From Chelonoidis abingdonii (taxonomy: Eukaryota > Chordata > Testudines > Testudinidae), in the NCBI RefSeq assembly GCF_003597395.2, contig NC_133778.1, positions 20,896,897 through 20,960,896 on the forward strand: a DNA stretch of 64,000 nucleotides. The letters run 5' to 3'. Below, piece by piece: positions 10,400-24,100 of this stretch (position 1 is the first letter of the stretch; every line of letters begins with the position of its first letter). The notes beneath the pieces are model-generated. The model had not been told where the DNA came from. It worked only from the letters and a program-made list of their open reading frames with translations, and ran no database searches. A program made the translations under genes and the position numbers.

Positions 10400-13095
10400 A
10401 TAGGTTTCCTTCTTCCCCTCACTTTCTCCTGCTGTTTGCACTATTCTTCATAATTTTCTTTCTGCACTTTCTCCCCTACATTTTGTTGCCTACTCGCTTG
10501 CTTTTACCCCCCCCATTTGGCCTGTACAGTAGCAAAAATGTTTTTCACGGGGAAAGGCTGAGGAGGGAAATGGAAAAAAGTAAGTTAAGTGTACAGACTC
10601 AATACATATATTTATTTATACCACATATATGGGCATAAGAACCAGGGAATACATCTTAATTCAACAGACACGGAATAACAAACACGTATCTCACACCGCT
10701 AGCCTCATCTCCCAGTGTCTGCAGGAACTAGTTCTAAGATTCCAAATCTTGCTTTACAAGCCATTGCTATGAAGCATTTCTTTCTAGCATTTCTTTCTTT
10801 CTAAATTTTAGAAAATGTCTAGTTTGTGAAAATTGGTTTAAATACCAATTTTTCCTCTCATTCCATGCCTTATACGAATAAGACAATCCAAATGGCAACA
10901 AGTCACATGGCTGAAATTTGAAAAACCAGAGTTTCAGGTGGGGGAGACACTTCCAAATGTCAGATTATCTGGGTTTACCGGTACTTGGTAACAAGGACAA
11001 GCTAGTTTTAGACAGGGAAAGAGGTATACAGTTACCCTATAACCTATATCTCACAGGTCTAGCCAGATGCCCTCTTCCAGCCACCCACTGCACTACTGTA
11101 AGGGGAATCTGAGCATCCACCCCTGGATCCCCTGGGTACTTTAAGCCCCTGCAGCCTGAATAGAGTCCAGCCATTGCCCCAGGCTTAGCATGCCCAGGGA
11201 ATCTATTGGGGTATAGATCTGCTCGCTGTCTAGCACTCTTATCCTGAGAGTTGGAATCTGCTGTACAGCAGCTAGCAGTGACTCCTCAGATTCTCCTGTA
11301 CTTAAACATCTCTTCTCCCAGAATTCCTCTAAATTTATGGGTTACAGTTGAACTCTCTCAGGGGCATACAACAGTTGGGAAGGAATTCACACATACTTAG
11401 CACAGAGTCTAACACATTTGCTCTTTTACAAAACAAAAGATCTTAAACCAGTGTCCCTCATTAGGTCACCCTTCCCTTATGAATCTTTAGTGGACAATCA
11501 GTGTCCAGGAAGGCAGGCAGGCAGCCTCAAACAGGCTGGATCCTCACTTATTGGAGAAAATGGCTCCTGAGAACAGCTTTTGTCCTTTTAAAACCTTTCA
11601 GCCCCCTCACCAGTTTCCACACAAAGTTGTCCTCCTCCAGGTGACTTTGTTGATGAGGCAACCTCCCTCCTAGGCAGGAGGAAAATCTATTGTCTAGAGT
11701 GATTACATTTCAATGGAAGAGCACTTAACTTGAACAACTCTCTTTTGCCATTCCCTCCTGGGGCAAGGTGAAGTCTCCCTACTTTCCCCAAGCCCAGTCC
11801 CCTTCTTTACACTTCCTGGGGAGAGGTGGTGTTCTTCCTCCCCCAACTGACCCCACTGAAAACATAGATTGATTAAGGGGCACATTTCCCCCCTCCACTT
11901 CCCCAAGAAGTTGAGCTGACAGCAGGGGCCAGAAGGTTTCAAAAGGGCAGAAGATGCCCTGCTCAGGAGTCATTTTCTCCAGATCGCCAGAGTTCACACC
12001 CCTCTGGAAGGTATCGTAATTTGGCAATACTCTTCACTACCCAATCTCCCTTCTCCCAGGGGAGTTCTGACACACACTACCACCATTTGCCTGTGCCTCA
12101 TTTTCCCTTTGCCTGCAATGTTTTGAATCACAGCACCTGTTAGCTGTCCCTCAGACTCCTCACAGCATTCTGGTCTACAGCATCATCTAGCTGTAGAAAG
12201 TCTCTATATGTTACCTGCTACACAACTGCTGTGTGCCAGTGAGAGTCTTAAACTGTAACCAGAAACCTCACACCTTTCAGTAGAGTTCTGGAAGATGGTG
12301 TGTTCAAATATGGAGAAGTGTGAGGGGGTCACCAGTGCATCCAGAGGGGGTAAGAAGCTGGACAGTGGGTTCCAGCTCTCAGGATGGGGTACTAACTAGT
12401 AGGTCTGCACCCCAATAGTGACCTAGGAACTCCAAGATTGGGAACGTGGCTGGACACCAGTCAAGCTCTGTAAACCACAGAGGCTTAGATTCCCCTCACA
12501 GTAGTTTGGTGCTAGGGTGGCTGCAAGGGGGCCCCTGATCAGATCTGCGACAACATTGAATGAGTCACATTCATCCCAAAATTTTACCAACCACTCCCCT
12601 TATGCCTATCACAATCCCTCATTTCCTCCTCTACATAGAATATGCATATCAGAATGAATATGAAAATAAAACACAAACTAAACAAATTGTTAAAATCTTT
12701 TAAAAAATTAGGACACATACAAAGTGAAAATATTAATATGTATTATATGTACACATTTTTATTACATAAAAATTATATATTAGTATAAATAAATATACAT
12801 GTTTTTCTCTGCAGCATTTCTGTATTTTCTTGGTTGAGTCTTCTTTCCTCAGCCACATTTTGCCCAACTCTGGGCTAATTGTTAAATTTCCATTGTTTTG
12901 ACTGCAGGAACTGTTTCAAGGCTTGTGCTGATTTTTTGGGATGAAAATTAAAAGCAGTCTTCAAGGGAGAGTTACTGAAAGTTATGGCCAAGCCCACAGC
13001 AGGCAATATGCTGTGGGTTTGGTAAACAGAATAGTCACTTCTAAAACAAACTTACTGGCCAAGCCACCAAGCACTTCACCTCTGGCAGCCCTCTC
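10400..13095. other. intergenic stretch without recognised gene
   Basis: No exon or clear repeat boundary. The middle part (10.9-12.6 kb) has a different, more GC-balanced composition and may be an old LTR or other unclassified repeat. The part at 12.65-12.8 kb is very AT-rich. Confidence 0.35.
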
Positions 13096-13098
13096 TTA

Positions 13099-13361
13099 GG
13101 CCTGGTCTACCCTTAAAAGTTTTGCCTGCATAGCTATGTCAGTTAGGGACCTTATATTTTGCTGGCACAGCTGTTGGCAAAAGCCCTCATGCGGATGCAG
13201 GGATACCAGGAAAAATGTCCTTTTTGCAACCATGGCTTATTTTGCAGGGGAACTAGCGTAAGCTATATCAGCAACTAGTATAACTGATATCAATTGCATC
13301 TACTCTAGGAGAGTTTTCTGGTATAGTTATAGCAGAAAACCTTTTAAGGGTAGACAAGGCC
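13099..13361. mobile_element. 263-bp MITE with TTA duplication
   Basis: The ends GGCCTGGTCTACCCTTAAAA and the complement of TTTTAAGGGTAGACAAGGCC form inverted repeats. TTA flanks it on both sides (13096-13098 and 13362-13364). A 3-bp TWA duplication is typical of PIF/Harbinger transposons. Confidence 0.8.
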
Positions 13362-13449
13362 TTAGTTTGCTTGGTAGACAGGAAACTATACCAAGAATAT
13401 TAAATAGTTCCCAACAGGGTTTATGTGTTTACTTACTTTAAGTGTGCAG

Positions 13450-13510
13450 GGTGGGGGAGGAAGTGTGTGTGGAGGAGGAGGGGGGGGGGGGGCAGGGGGG
13501 GGGGGATAAT
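13450..13510 (+). repeat. poly-G / G-quadruplex-prone tract
   Basis: Several G runs of 4 to 14 in about 60 bases on the plus strand, broken by single A, T or C. Compatible with G-quadruplex formation; no function is shown. Confidence 0.7.
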
Positions 13511-13574
13511 GGGACCATGCCATGGATGGAAGCACAGTAAGGCCAGTGACATAAGCTTAAAACTGACTCATCCA

Positions 13575-13648
13575 GGCCCCAATCCTGCAAAAAGACTGAG
13601 GGTCAACCAAAAGTACTCACGTGCCTCAGAGCTCACAGGATCAGGGCC
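13575..13648. mobile_element. short palindromic MITE (GGCCCCAATCCTGC type)
   Basis: The 74-bp segment starts GGCCCCAATCCTGCA and ends CAGGATCAGGGCC, which are imperfect inverted repeats. Related segments lie at 52803-52873 and near 7677. Confidence 0.55.
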
Positions 13649-14229
13649 TTGTAGAAAGTGGAAGGGAAAGGAATTGCTACATTTATGGTAATCCTGTCTC
13701 TTATTGTTCCTGTAGGAAATGGAGAAGGTAATTAAGAAAAATAAAATTACTGAGCAGAGGTCTTTTGTCTCGTACAAATGCAGTGGGACAGAAGAACTGA
13801 ACCTTGTGCGTGTGAAGAGGTTGCAGTGTCTATAGCACTTGAATAATACCTACTTGTTCGTTGCCCTTATGACTGAGTCTGAAGCTGCAGTGGAATGGGT
13901 GACATGGTGTCTGCCTGAAACTGAAGCATGCACTAAGTCTAGTTGTCTGAGACTCAATCTAGATGGGACTGAAATAACATTAGAAGGGTGGAAGCAAGGA
14001 GCCCTAGGAATTGGGCTAGCTAAATAAACTCCTCTGCTTGGTGGAAGGTGGCTGTTATTTGCTAACCAGATTCAGTTAAGCAGTCTCGTCAGATCCTGGG
14101 CTGCTGCTGGATACCCAGGGGTCAGCTGTGGCAAAGAGCACATTTATCCATCTGCACCTGGTGTGGTAAGTATGATCTCTTATTTCAGAGGCAGGCCTAG
14201 CTACCCTTACCTAGGCTTTTGTCACTGAG

Positions 14230-14540
14230 AGATTAGATTATTGTAAAGGACTTCAGGTAGGGCTACATCTTGGGACCATTGGGAAGCTGAAGTTAGTTCA
14301 GAATGTGAGAGAGCGCCTGTCTGTTAAGTGTGAGTATATAACAGTACAGCTCACAGAACACTGATAACTACTTGTGGGCTTCTGGGTACAACTCAGGGTG
14401 TTGGTCTTGACCTTTAAAGCCTTGGATGGTTTGGGTCCAGATGACCTTTAAAATGGCCTCTCCTCTCATTCTGTGCTGCTACAATCAGGAGAAGCGTGCC
14501 AGCCAGAACTTCTTTGCTACAAAAGAGATGGAGCTGCCAG
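14230..14540 (+). repeat. possible ancient L2-type LINE 3' fragment
   Basis: The segment around GTTGGTCTTGACCTTTAAAG and CCTTGGATGGTTTGGGTCCA resembles the 3' region of L2-clade LINEs of amniotes. It is strongly diverged and recognised only by eye. Confidence 0.35.
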
Positions 14541-14994
14541 GAGGGCATTCTCTCCAACAGCTCCTGCCTAATTATGGGCTGGGAATGAATGATAATTACA
14601 CATGGGGTGGCAGTCTTATCAATTTAGCTGATTCTTGTGTTGGTTTAAATACTGGAGCACGGAATGGGCACTGCTAATGGGTATGTTTCAAAAATCAAAA
14701 CATAACTAAATACAAGAAATCTGTAGTTTAGAACCCTTTCAACATTGTCCTTCTGCTTGGTTGGCTTATAAGATCTGCTACAGAGCTATGGATTACCTGC
14801 CTTTCTTATCCTAGCTTCTGCCTAAAGTTTAAAATTGGAAACATGTGATGCCTCAACATCCAAAATGTTTCTAAAATACTCAGATACTCCAGCAACAGGT
14901 ACTTCAAAAATGCATGGAACAATGACAACTGAAGATAAAGCCCACATGGATATCCCCATCTTAACATTGTGTCCCATGCAATTTCCATTAGCTT

Positions 14995-15133
14995 TTAACT
15001 GGGAAAAAGAAAGAGTTTTTTCCTCAAGGTGTGTTGTAGTAGGAGTGAGTATTGTTGCTGTGGATCTGAGGTCCTGTTGCAATCATACACTCTGCTGTTC
15101 AGCTCAATATGGATATCCAGTAGGGGGAGCTTT
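14995..15133 (-). CDS. CFLAR: CFLAR coding exon 9 (C-terminus and stop)
   Basis: The acceptor is ctctttgcag|A. The exon completes Arg446 and encodes residues 447-491, followed by TAA at 14997-14995. LLDIHIELN and [12 protein letters not shown] match the C-terminal strand and tail of c-FLIP. No confident polyadenylation signal was found just downstream, so the 3' end of the transcript is open. Confidence 0.92.
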
Positions 15134-18100
15134 CTGCAAAGAGAGAAACAAAATACTCACAAGTGAATGGAGGAGATCATCATTTTTAACTTAAGACAAC
15201 ACCAGAGGACAAGCAGCTACAGGCTCAGCGAGAGGAATGTTTCCAATCTCAGGCTTTAATACCAGAGATAGAGTTCACAAACTTGAGGTTACACATGCAT
15301 TTATCAGACAGGATCTCTTATACTCCAAATTTACTAGCTTGTCATGGAGGACTGGACTCCTTCCATTCCTGACATCTTGTGACCAAGTTTTAGATTTTAG
15401 GACCCTGTGGGGAGGTGCAGAGCTGTTCTGCTGACTCACACTGAACTTGGCTTGGCTGCCAGACCAGATGGGACCTCTTTATCTTAGCTTCAACTCAGGG
15501 TAATAAATGGGCAAATGCCTCTCTGAGGAAGATTGAACTAAAGTGAAGGTCAAGAGGTCCCACCGGGAAATTAAAAAAACAAAACAAAAAACACATCCAC
15601 AGGCAGCTCTGGCTAAACATTTATAGTTCTAAATACAGTCCTGCTTAAGGACTCTGTTATTTAAAGACAACTCTCAATTTGGACAATAGCCCAGATATGT
15701 GCTGGGGGTGGCAGAACAGCATGGGAGTCCTGACTGTTCACATATCTTCTCCAGGACTGGACTTTCTCCTCCCATGCTGGAAGTAACCTTGCAACCCCGA
15801 GCTCTGGCACATCCTTACACTCCACTCCAGAATTAAAATCTCTACCCCATCTGTAGAGTACCTGGCCTGCACCCTGTAGGTTTGGGCCCACCTAGACCAC
15901 CAGGCCTGGGCACCATCTTCCTCTATGGTCTCTCACATCGCCAAAATGCTCTGAAGTACTAAGCAGGATGAAACCTCAGCTCTTTTGCTATGGGGCAATA
16001 AGTTGAATGAAAAGGGTTTTTTTGGTTTGTTTTTTTACCTTTTATGAGGATTGCACAGGAGCTCAGCCAGACAGCGTAGATAATGGGAGGATGAGCTGGG
16101 TGACCTTTCTAGCACAGACACATCCACCTTGCATTGACTCCAAAAGATGTCTGCTACTGGGGGAATACTACAGTTCCTAGCTCTTGTGGTATTGGCAGTG
16201 ATTTTCTGTTCATTTCCATCCACCTCCAGCAGACTGGTGGGTTCTTGCTGATCTGCTGGCACAATGTAGCTTTGAATAAAGAAGAGTTTTGGTTTCCCTA
16301 GGAGTTCAGGGCATGAGTCTCCAGTAAAAAACTTCTTCACCCGATCCAGGGGGTACCCAGGAAAGGTCTGGTCTGTGCAGAAGATGCTCTGAGGGCTTCC
16401 CCGGCTGACCAATATGCAAATAAAGCTGTCATAGTCTCTGTGCTTTTGCAGCCTTGCAACTTCATGGAATGTTTGGTTCATGGCTTCCACACTTAAATAC
16501 TGGTAACAGTGAACTTCAAAGCCTAGAGCTTTAAAGGTGTCCTCCAGTATATCTGGAAAAAGAAAAAGAAATTTGTTAAAGTGAATGTATTTCAAGGCTC
16601 AGTGAATATCAGCCATGTTGAAAGGCTCTTAATATTACGTGTTTCACTACTGGAAAAACAAGAGGTTTGTTTCACTAAAGTAATTCAGCCAAAATCTAGT
16701 GTCTTTGCAGTGATATCGGTGTCACAATGGATTACCCACAAGACGATGTCTACATACTGTCTTGAATATGAGGGAGGTGTCACAGTTTCAGGATAAGTGC
16801 ACCTGTATTCCTTCACCAAGGGCACCTGCTTTAGACTCCCAGATCCTCAGCCATCACCTTTCTGGGCAGAAACCTGTCTCACTCTCTCGAGGCTGCACAG
16901 TTGTCAGCCTACACTGTGATATCCCCAGCAAGCCAAATTGCCTAAAATGTCAGCACCTGCACTTTGCTTTCTTTCCAGAGGCTGTGACCAATGTATCATA
17001 CCCAGTTACAAATTACCACACAGTTCCTTCTAAGCAAGCAGATTTATTCTTAATGAGAGCCAGAGGTTTTGGCAGCAGGAGTCAGTGGAGCTGTTGGTTG
17101 TGGGGAGGGCTCCCTCGCCTTTGGTTCTCCATTTCAGGGAGAGTCAACTTATTTTGGGAGGAGGAGATGGTGGGTTAAATAACTGTCACCACTGGAGCAA
17201 CCAGCTACTCACATATTTAACCAGAGCAGGGACATACACGATCTGGCTTCAGGCCCTGCCCTAACTGTTTCCCTTTCTTGTCCAGTTACCCAGACTCACA
17301 CAGGTGTTTGCCCAATAACCCTCCTCTCTGGGGAGTCTGCCTTGAACCAAGCTCATGCAATACAGACCTTCTCCCCTCCTTTCCTAGCAGCTAATACCTT
17401 TACTGCAGGGTTCTCAGCCCTATCCCTGCTGAAGTTTTCCTCCTAGTGAGATTCCCTCCCATGCGCCCTTCCTCACTGGCTCCTGCTCACTGAAGGCTGT
17501 TCTCCCAGGCCTTCTCTCTAAGCGCTCTGGAGAGCTACTCAGCCTAAGCCTCCTCACTGGTCCTTCCCTGACTGGTCCCTCCACCTGGAGAGGTGGGCTT
17601 AGCCTGGCACAGGTGCAGCTGAGTCCCAAGCCCTTTAAAAGGCAAGGTCATCCCATGACACTGCCACTAACTTGAACAGCAGGGAACTACATTAGCCTTC
17701 TTCCTGCTAAAAGGATGAGCAGTGAAATAGTTAATGCTGACATTTAAATTCACATAATTAGGCCTCAGCATTAATAGCCCATTGAATGAGCAGCTCACAC
17801 TTCTCTCAAAACTATTGTTTCAGGCTGTCTTCAAACTCAGGCAGACACCAGCTCATGTTGTGGGTCACAGAGGTGATTATGTGACCACTTGCACAGCTGC
17901 ATAATCATTTACACAGGCCCCTCCTTAAAGTCTTTTCTTTAATTTTACCATAAGTGGTTCAAGCGTCAGGAATGTAGGGAAGGCCTTTTATCTTCATGGT
18001 CTGAACAAATCCTTTTTCCTATTCAACTTTTGCCTCCCTTTAGACAAGTAGGAAAGGCATAGCATCCTCGAAGGATGCTACATAAGCTATAACAGGGGGA

Positions 18101-21100
18101 AACTCATACACAGTAAAATTCAGAGAACCTTCCCTTCACTCTCCCTCTTGCATCAGGGTAAGGCCTTGGGTCACTTCTAGCAGGGCGCTGGCACGACTTG
18201 TAAAGTGGGGGTGCTGAGAGCCAGTGAACCAAACTGTAAACCCTGTATATGATGGAAACCACTTCAAGCCAGGGAGCATGGCAGCACCCCCAGCACTCCT
18301 AGTTCCAGCACCCATAACTTCTAGTTCCAAGAATCCCCATATGGTGGCTATCAGAATTTTCTTGTTTTACATCTGTCAGCCTAAGATGCCATTTGCCTAC
18401 CCGACCAGATATGGATCCTGCTGAATTTCACTGCCTGTGTCTGCATGCTTTGCAGTTACTATTCTCCAAATATTTTGTGAAGCATAAATACTATAGAAAG
18501 ATGGTCTGTTTGCTTAGATCATTAATAATAAAGAACAGCAGAGAGCTGCTCACTCATCCTTTCCTTCCATCTGCCCTTAGCCTTGAATTAGTGCTGATTG
18601 CAAGCATTCTGTTTTCTATTCTTAGCCAGTCAAGTATTCCACTGGCATGGTTCAAGCCCTAGAGAGATTTTTGCTTACGCAAGAGTCTGCCACATGGAGC
18701 TTTTCAAAAGACTGTCTGAAAAATTCAAATTTTAACCTGTGTATTTACGGAATTGAACTTTAGATGTAAATGCTTCCAAAATGTCAAGAGGAAATTAAAG
18801 AAACTAGGTCCTTCCCCTCAAAAGCTGCGATATCAGCTTCTGCTAAGCTGAGATATAACAGAAACCCAGGTGTGTTATGAACAAAAGGTCCTGTGCCTTC
18901 AGCTACTCAAGACACGTGCTGTCCAATGTAACCACAGAGTTTGAAGTGCACCATTGCTTTTATTTTTAAAAGCAGTAAAAAACTTACAACCCGTGGGACC
19001 ATCCCTTGAGCTCCCTGCTGGGGAGGATAACCCTTGGCCCCTCCCTGCTGCTTCAGCTTGCCATGCCGCCAGTGCTCTGGGCAGCGGGGCTGCGAGCTCT
19101 TGCCAGGCAGCAGGACTGTGAGAGCTGCCGGCATGCCCCGGTGCTCTAGACTGCAGGGCAGCGAGGCTGGCTCCAGCTGGGCGACATGGCTGCCAGTCCT
19201 GCTGCTCTGAGTGGCATGATAAGGGGGTGGGGTGCGGTCAGGGGACAGTTGGATAGGCGTGGGAGTCCCGGAAGGCCTGTCAGGGGGTAGGGGTGTGGAT
19301 AGGAGTCAGGGGACAGGGAGCGGGGGGGAGGGATGGGTCGAAGGTTCTGAAGGGGGCAGTCAGGGGGCGGAGGCAGATGGGGGCTGGGGCCAGGCTGTTT
19401 GGGGAGGCACAGCCTTCCCTACTCAGCCCTCCATACAGTTTTGGAACCCCAATGTGGCCCTCAGGCCAAAAAGTTTACCCACCCCAATTTACAACGTACC
19501 ATCTTTGGGGCAGAGAGACTCTCTCTTACTATGAGTATTTACAGCACTGAGGGCAATGTGCTGCTAATGTCAGCTGGGCCCTTTAGGCACTATTGTAAAA
19601 CCAAACAACCACAAAATAAAAGTACTAAATAGTAACATTTAGACCAGATGGCCAATGAGACCTGATCTTTGTTTTGCAACACACACTTGCACACTCAGAA
19701 TGTAGTCTGGCCAGTCATAATCCTTACATTAAAATATTGTACTTGCTGGATAGTGGAGCTGCAAAGGATTTTATGTTCTTGAGACCCACCTGTGTCATTG
19801 CCAATGCAATCTATAATCAGGCATATTCCTAAAGGCCAACTCTGCATTCTGTACCGATCGTCATACACCTGAGAAAAGTGAAAGAGCAAATATTTATTTC
19901 ATTGCTGCACTCTCTCCTCCAGTGCACAGACCTTCTCCTTTTTAACCCCCTTCCCACACAGAGCTGCCCCCTCCTTCTCTCACTCTCCGTGCTGCGCACA
20001 GAGTGGCTGGCAGAAGTGTAGGTGGAGGTGCTGCAGCTGTCCCTCTAACTGATATACTTCACTTCTGTGATGGGAAAGGTTCAGCAGGCACTGATGCATG
20101 GTTTTTATTTGGCACTTCTATTACCCTGGTTAGTCCTCTCACTCCACGCAACCTCACTATCTTTAATGGAGTTGCATAAACTATAAACAAATGCAGAGCG
20201 TGACCCAGACTTTCTAGGAAAGTTGGGGCAAGTTTGATTGCAAAGTTGTTTATTGCAGACAGATCTTTAAGAAGAGTCGTCTTAATCAATATGGCCATTC
20301 ACAGCAGTGACCCTGATGGGACTTGGACAACTTTTTATTGCCGCAACAACAGGAAGTGGATTAGCTGTGTGTTCTATGGTTAATTAAAACAACGTTTATT
20401 TCCTTTCCGATCTGTCATCATGTGGAAAAACTACAGATCTGTTACAGTTCAGTTCACTCCAATCCCTCCCCTTTAACAAGTTTACCACCACTCTGCTATA
20501 GGTAGTCTGCTCCTGGTGGAATTCTGTGCCCCCCAAAATTAAAAAATTTGCAACAAAAAATTACAAATTCTGTGGATATTTTACACTTCTGCAAAATTCT
20601 GCATATTTTATTTATAAGAATAACACAATATAATCACACTAGTTTCAATTATTTTTGATTATTTACTTCAAAATACCTGTCAGCAAGTATGTCTGTAACA
20701 ATAACAATACAAACAACAAAATAGATTCAGGAAATGTTTTTTTGACAAACCGATTCCTTACTAGGCATATTAATAAGAACTCTGAGTAATACTTCATTTA
20801 AACTACAATACAGAACCATATTTCCCACCCCCCTCAGAAGCTGTGCAAAGGCTTAGGGGAGTCAGGGGTAACGGAGGAGCTGAGGGAGAGGGAAGTAAAT
20901 TGCTAGGAAGGAGTCTGGGTGTGTACTTGGAGGGTTGTTGGGTATGGGTGGGGAAAGTATGGAACAGGGTTTTTTGTGTGTGTTTTTTTTGGGGGTGAGG
21001 AGAGATTGTTAGGGAGCTTCCCCCATGTAGACCCTGGCAGACCCCTAGCCTCTCCCATTCAGTCAGGCACATCTTCCTCTGTCCCCCATGTGTCCCTGTG

Positions 21101-24100
21101 CCCCAAAACAGCCACTCCCCTGTCCCTGTACCCCTCCCCCATGTGTCCCTGTGCCCCCACACAGCCACTCCCCTGTCCTCATACCCCTCCCCCACCCCCA
21201 GGTGTCTCTGTGCCCCCACACAACCATTCCCCTGTCCCTGTATCCCTCCCTCACCCCATGTATCTCTGTGCCCCCCTCAGCCACTCCCCTGTCCCTGTAC
21301 CCCTCCCCCACCCCCATGTGTCTCTCTGCCCCCACACAGCCACTCCCCTGTCCCCATGTGTCTGTGCCCTCCCAGAGCCACTCCCTTGTCCCTGTGTAGC
21401 CCGGAACTTCCTTCCCCCCCATGGCCCTGCACCTCCACTGCCATTCAGCCCCTGCCCCAGTCTGTCCTCCACTAATTAAGCCCTTATAAGCCCCTGTCTG
21501 ACCCCCTTCCCCAGCACTCCACAGCCCCTGCCTCCTGACCTGCACTGACAAGTGCTGAGAAGCGCTTCCCTCGCTGGTGGGGAGCTGCAGCTTTGGTCTC
21601 TCACCAAAGCACTGTCTGGTGGGCAAAAGGCAGAACTGCAGCAACATTCTGGCAGAAGCTTTTTTCTCCGCAAAAAATTAGAAATCTGCAGGGCTTATTA
21701 ACTATGCAAGAGCGCAGTAGCGCAGAATTCCCCCATGAATAGTATTCCCTTGCTAACAGTAATGGATACAGTAATCCCCTGCTAAAAATGCACAAGTAGT
21801 ATGCAATCATGCAGTTTTCCAAGCATGGAAATGGAGGATGTCTTGTAAAAAAAAAAAAAAATCAGTCACAAAAGAGCCTAAAGTGTACATATACCTTTTT
21901 ATTCCCCTGAGATGAGGTGGCTCCCGATTCCTGTACTGATGTGTGAACTGGCTCTGCTGTGATTATAGAACACAATATAATGATTCTCAGCATTTATGTG
22001 ATATTCTAGTATGTAGATATTAATGATGTTTCTTTCAAATTAAAATTAAATAAAACAGTAACCCAAGATCTCTCTCCTTCAGCCCTGTTAATTCCTATCT
22101 GAGCAAATACATACTACAGGTTTTAAAAAAATCCAAATGAACCTAGCACAAGTTACTAGTGATCGAAAATCATCGTGCGCTGGAGGAACAGTGACCTATT
22201 ACTGTTCATAAAGCACCACATGTGAAATGAGTTGGTGGTCTCAGCTTAATTCCTGATGGACTAAGGTGCCCATGATAAAACCTGCATCTTATTGTCACCC
22301 TTTTTGGCAGAGATACCAAGGATTAAAGGGACATGGAAACACAGCTACCCTTTACATTCCTAGTCAGGGGTCCCATTAGAGTGGTAGCCCATGGGTGTGC
22401 TAGCGTAGGGAAGTCTGCACTGCTGTTGCTCATATTGTTCCAGTTTGGTGGATAACAAGAGGATATCAGCCTCCAGGGCTTCAATTCAGCACTTTTCACA
22501 AGCAATAAATTAGCCAAAATAGTAACATATTGCAGACTTAAGAGTTCACTTTGCTTTCCTAGGCCAGCTCAGATGGATATAGGAAAACCAGAAGTTGGGA
22601 AGTAAGTTAGCCCTAGTTATGTCTTGATTTACAATGGTTAACCCTGTTTCAAAAAAGCTGTATTTTCATCAAAACCAAACCTTTACCTAAGAACAGCACA
22701 TAGGCACACTGTGTATGTTAAAAATTCATCTAATGAACCTCATCGTTTTATGGGCAGGATAGTCCATGCAATTAACAGCAAAAAGTAAACTGGATCTCAT
22801 TCCTTTCCTTTCCCAGTGTAGTTTGCACCTTTTTTCTCTAGGAATGTTTCCTCAGTTCTTTCTGACCTCAGAGAGATTCCCACACAGTACTTGTACTGAA
22901 TCCCATCCTTGGTCTAACTAAGTGACACATCTAGTCAAGGGTTAAAATACTAGTGATGTGGGCAATGCTCAGGTCTACAGGCTTTATACCACATCCTATT
23001 TTAAATGTGATATCTCCCATACTGGTGGATAGATGGTATTTGAAGGAAACTAATTCTATTACCTTAAACAGTAAAGTGTCATTTTTGCTTCCTTAGATTC
23101 CACTTCAGTAAGTTAGATAGTTTGTCACCCAAATGCTTTGAAGAATGTTTAAAATGTAGGACATTGGAAAATTGAATAAATGAGTAAATATTAAAAAATG
23201 GTGCTCAAATGGAGTGCTTACAAGCTTCAGTTGAAATCAACTGGAGTGGCAGGCAATCAGCACCACTGAAAGCTAGTCCCTTAATACAAGGAAGTACACA
23301 GTAGGTCTTTCTGTTAATGAAAGAACAGGTATGGTGTTCTTACTCTGAATGGCATGTTGTCCACTTAATGATCTTTCTTTGTTCACATTCTGGATCTAAA
23401 AATTAAAAATAAGGCATATTTTCTCTCTTTCCAGAAATGTACAATCATACCTTGTTAAATATCACAAAAGATTTTTCAAAAGGAGAAGGTTATAAATAGT
23501 TAACAGCTCTATCAACTAAATGGGAGTAGGAAAATTTTCCTCATCAGGCACAAACTTTGGGCAAAAGTTCAGTCAAAACAAAGCTAACTCCACAGAGAGG
23601 TAGAAAACTGTGAGCCACTGAGGTGTTTTCCAAGCAACAGCCAGTTAAACTGAACTGAATGGGATGCTGTATCTATACTAAAGCAACTCCAAAAACTAGT
23701 TTTGTGTATTTCCAAACTGGTAACAGAAAAGGACATTATTGTTGAAGTTGAACAGCTGGAAGATCAGAAGAGCTCCCAGGTAGACAAGGTGTCTGGGATT
23801 CTAATTAAGCAGCACTCACACACCCAATGCATGGACACTGCATGGACACAGGCAGAGGTGGAGTGTGACCTCCCAGACGTGGCCAAGTCATCTCTTCTAG
23901 TTGCAGGCCACAAGGAGCAGTTCCTTAAAAGTGGAAGGGGCCATGTGCTCAGGAGTGTACTCACAAGTTTGTACCTGCCAAAATCGTACCTTCTGTGAAG
24001 GCCCTTTGCCCGGACTGCCTGGCCAGTGGTTTACCACGTTGCATTCCATCGTGCCTCAGGAAGACTTACCTTCATCACATGGTCCATCAGTGCGCTGTGG

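Noticed and set aside
21085..21400. CRISPR-like array
   Set aside because: Units are contiguous tandem repeats without unique spacers, in a vertebrate intron.
20919..21647. Long frames of up to 194 codons on both strands
   Set aside because: They are translations of the minisatellite at 21085-21400.
23702..23998. 98-codon frame as a gene
   Set aside because: No recognised domain, spans the edge of a local duplication, and lies in a CFLAR intron; left as part of the unexplained insert.
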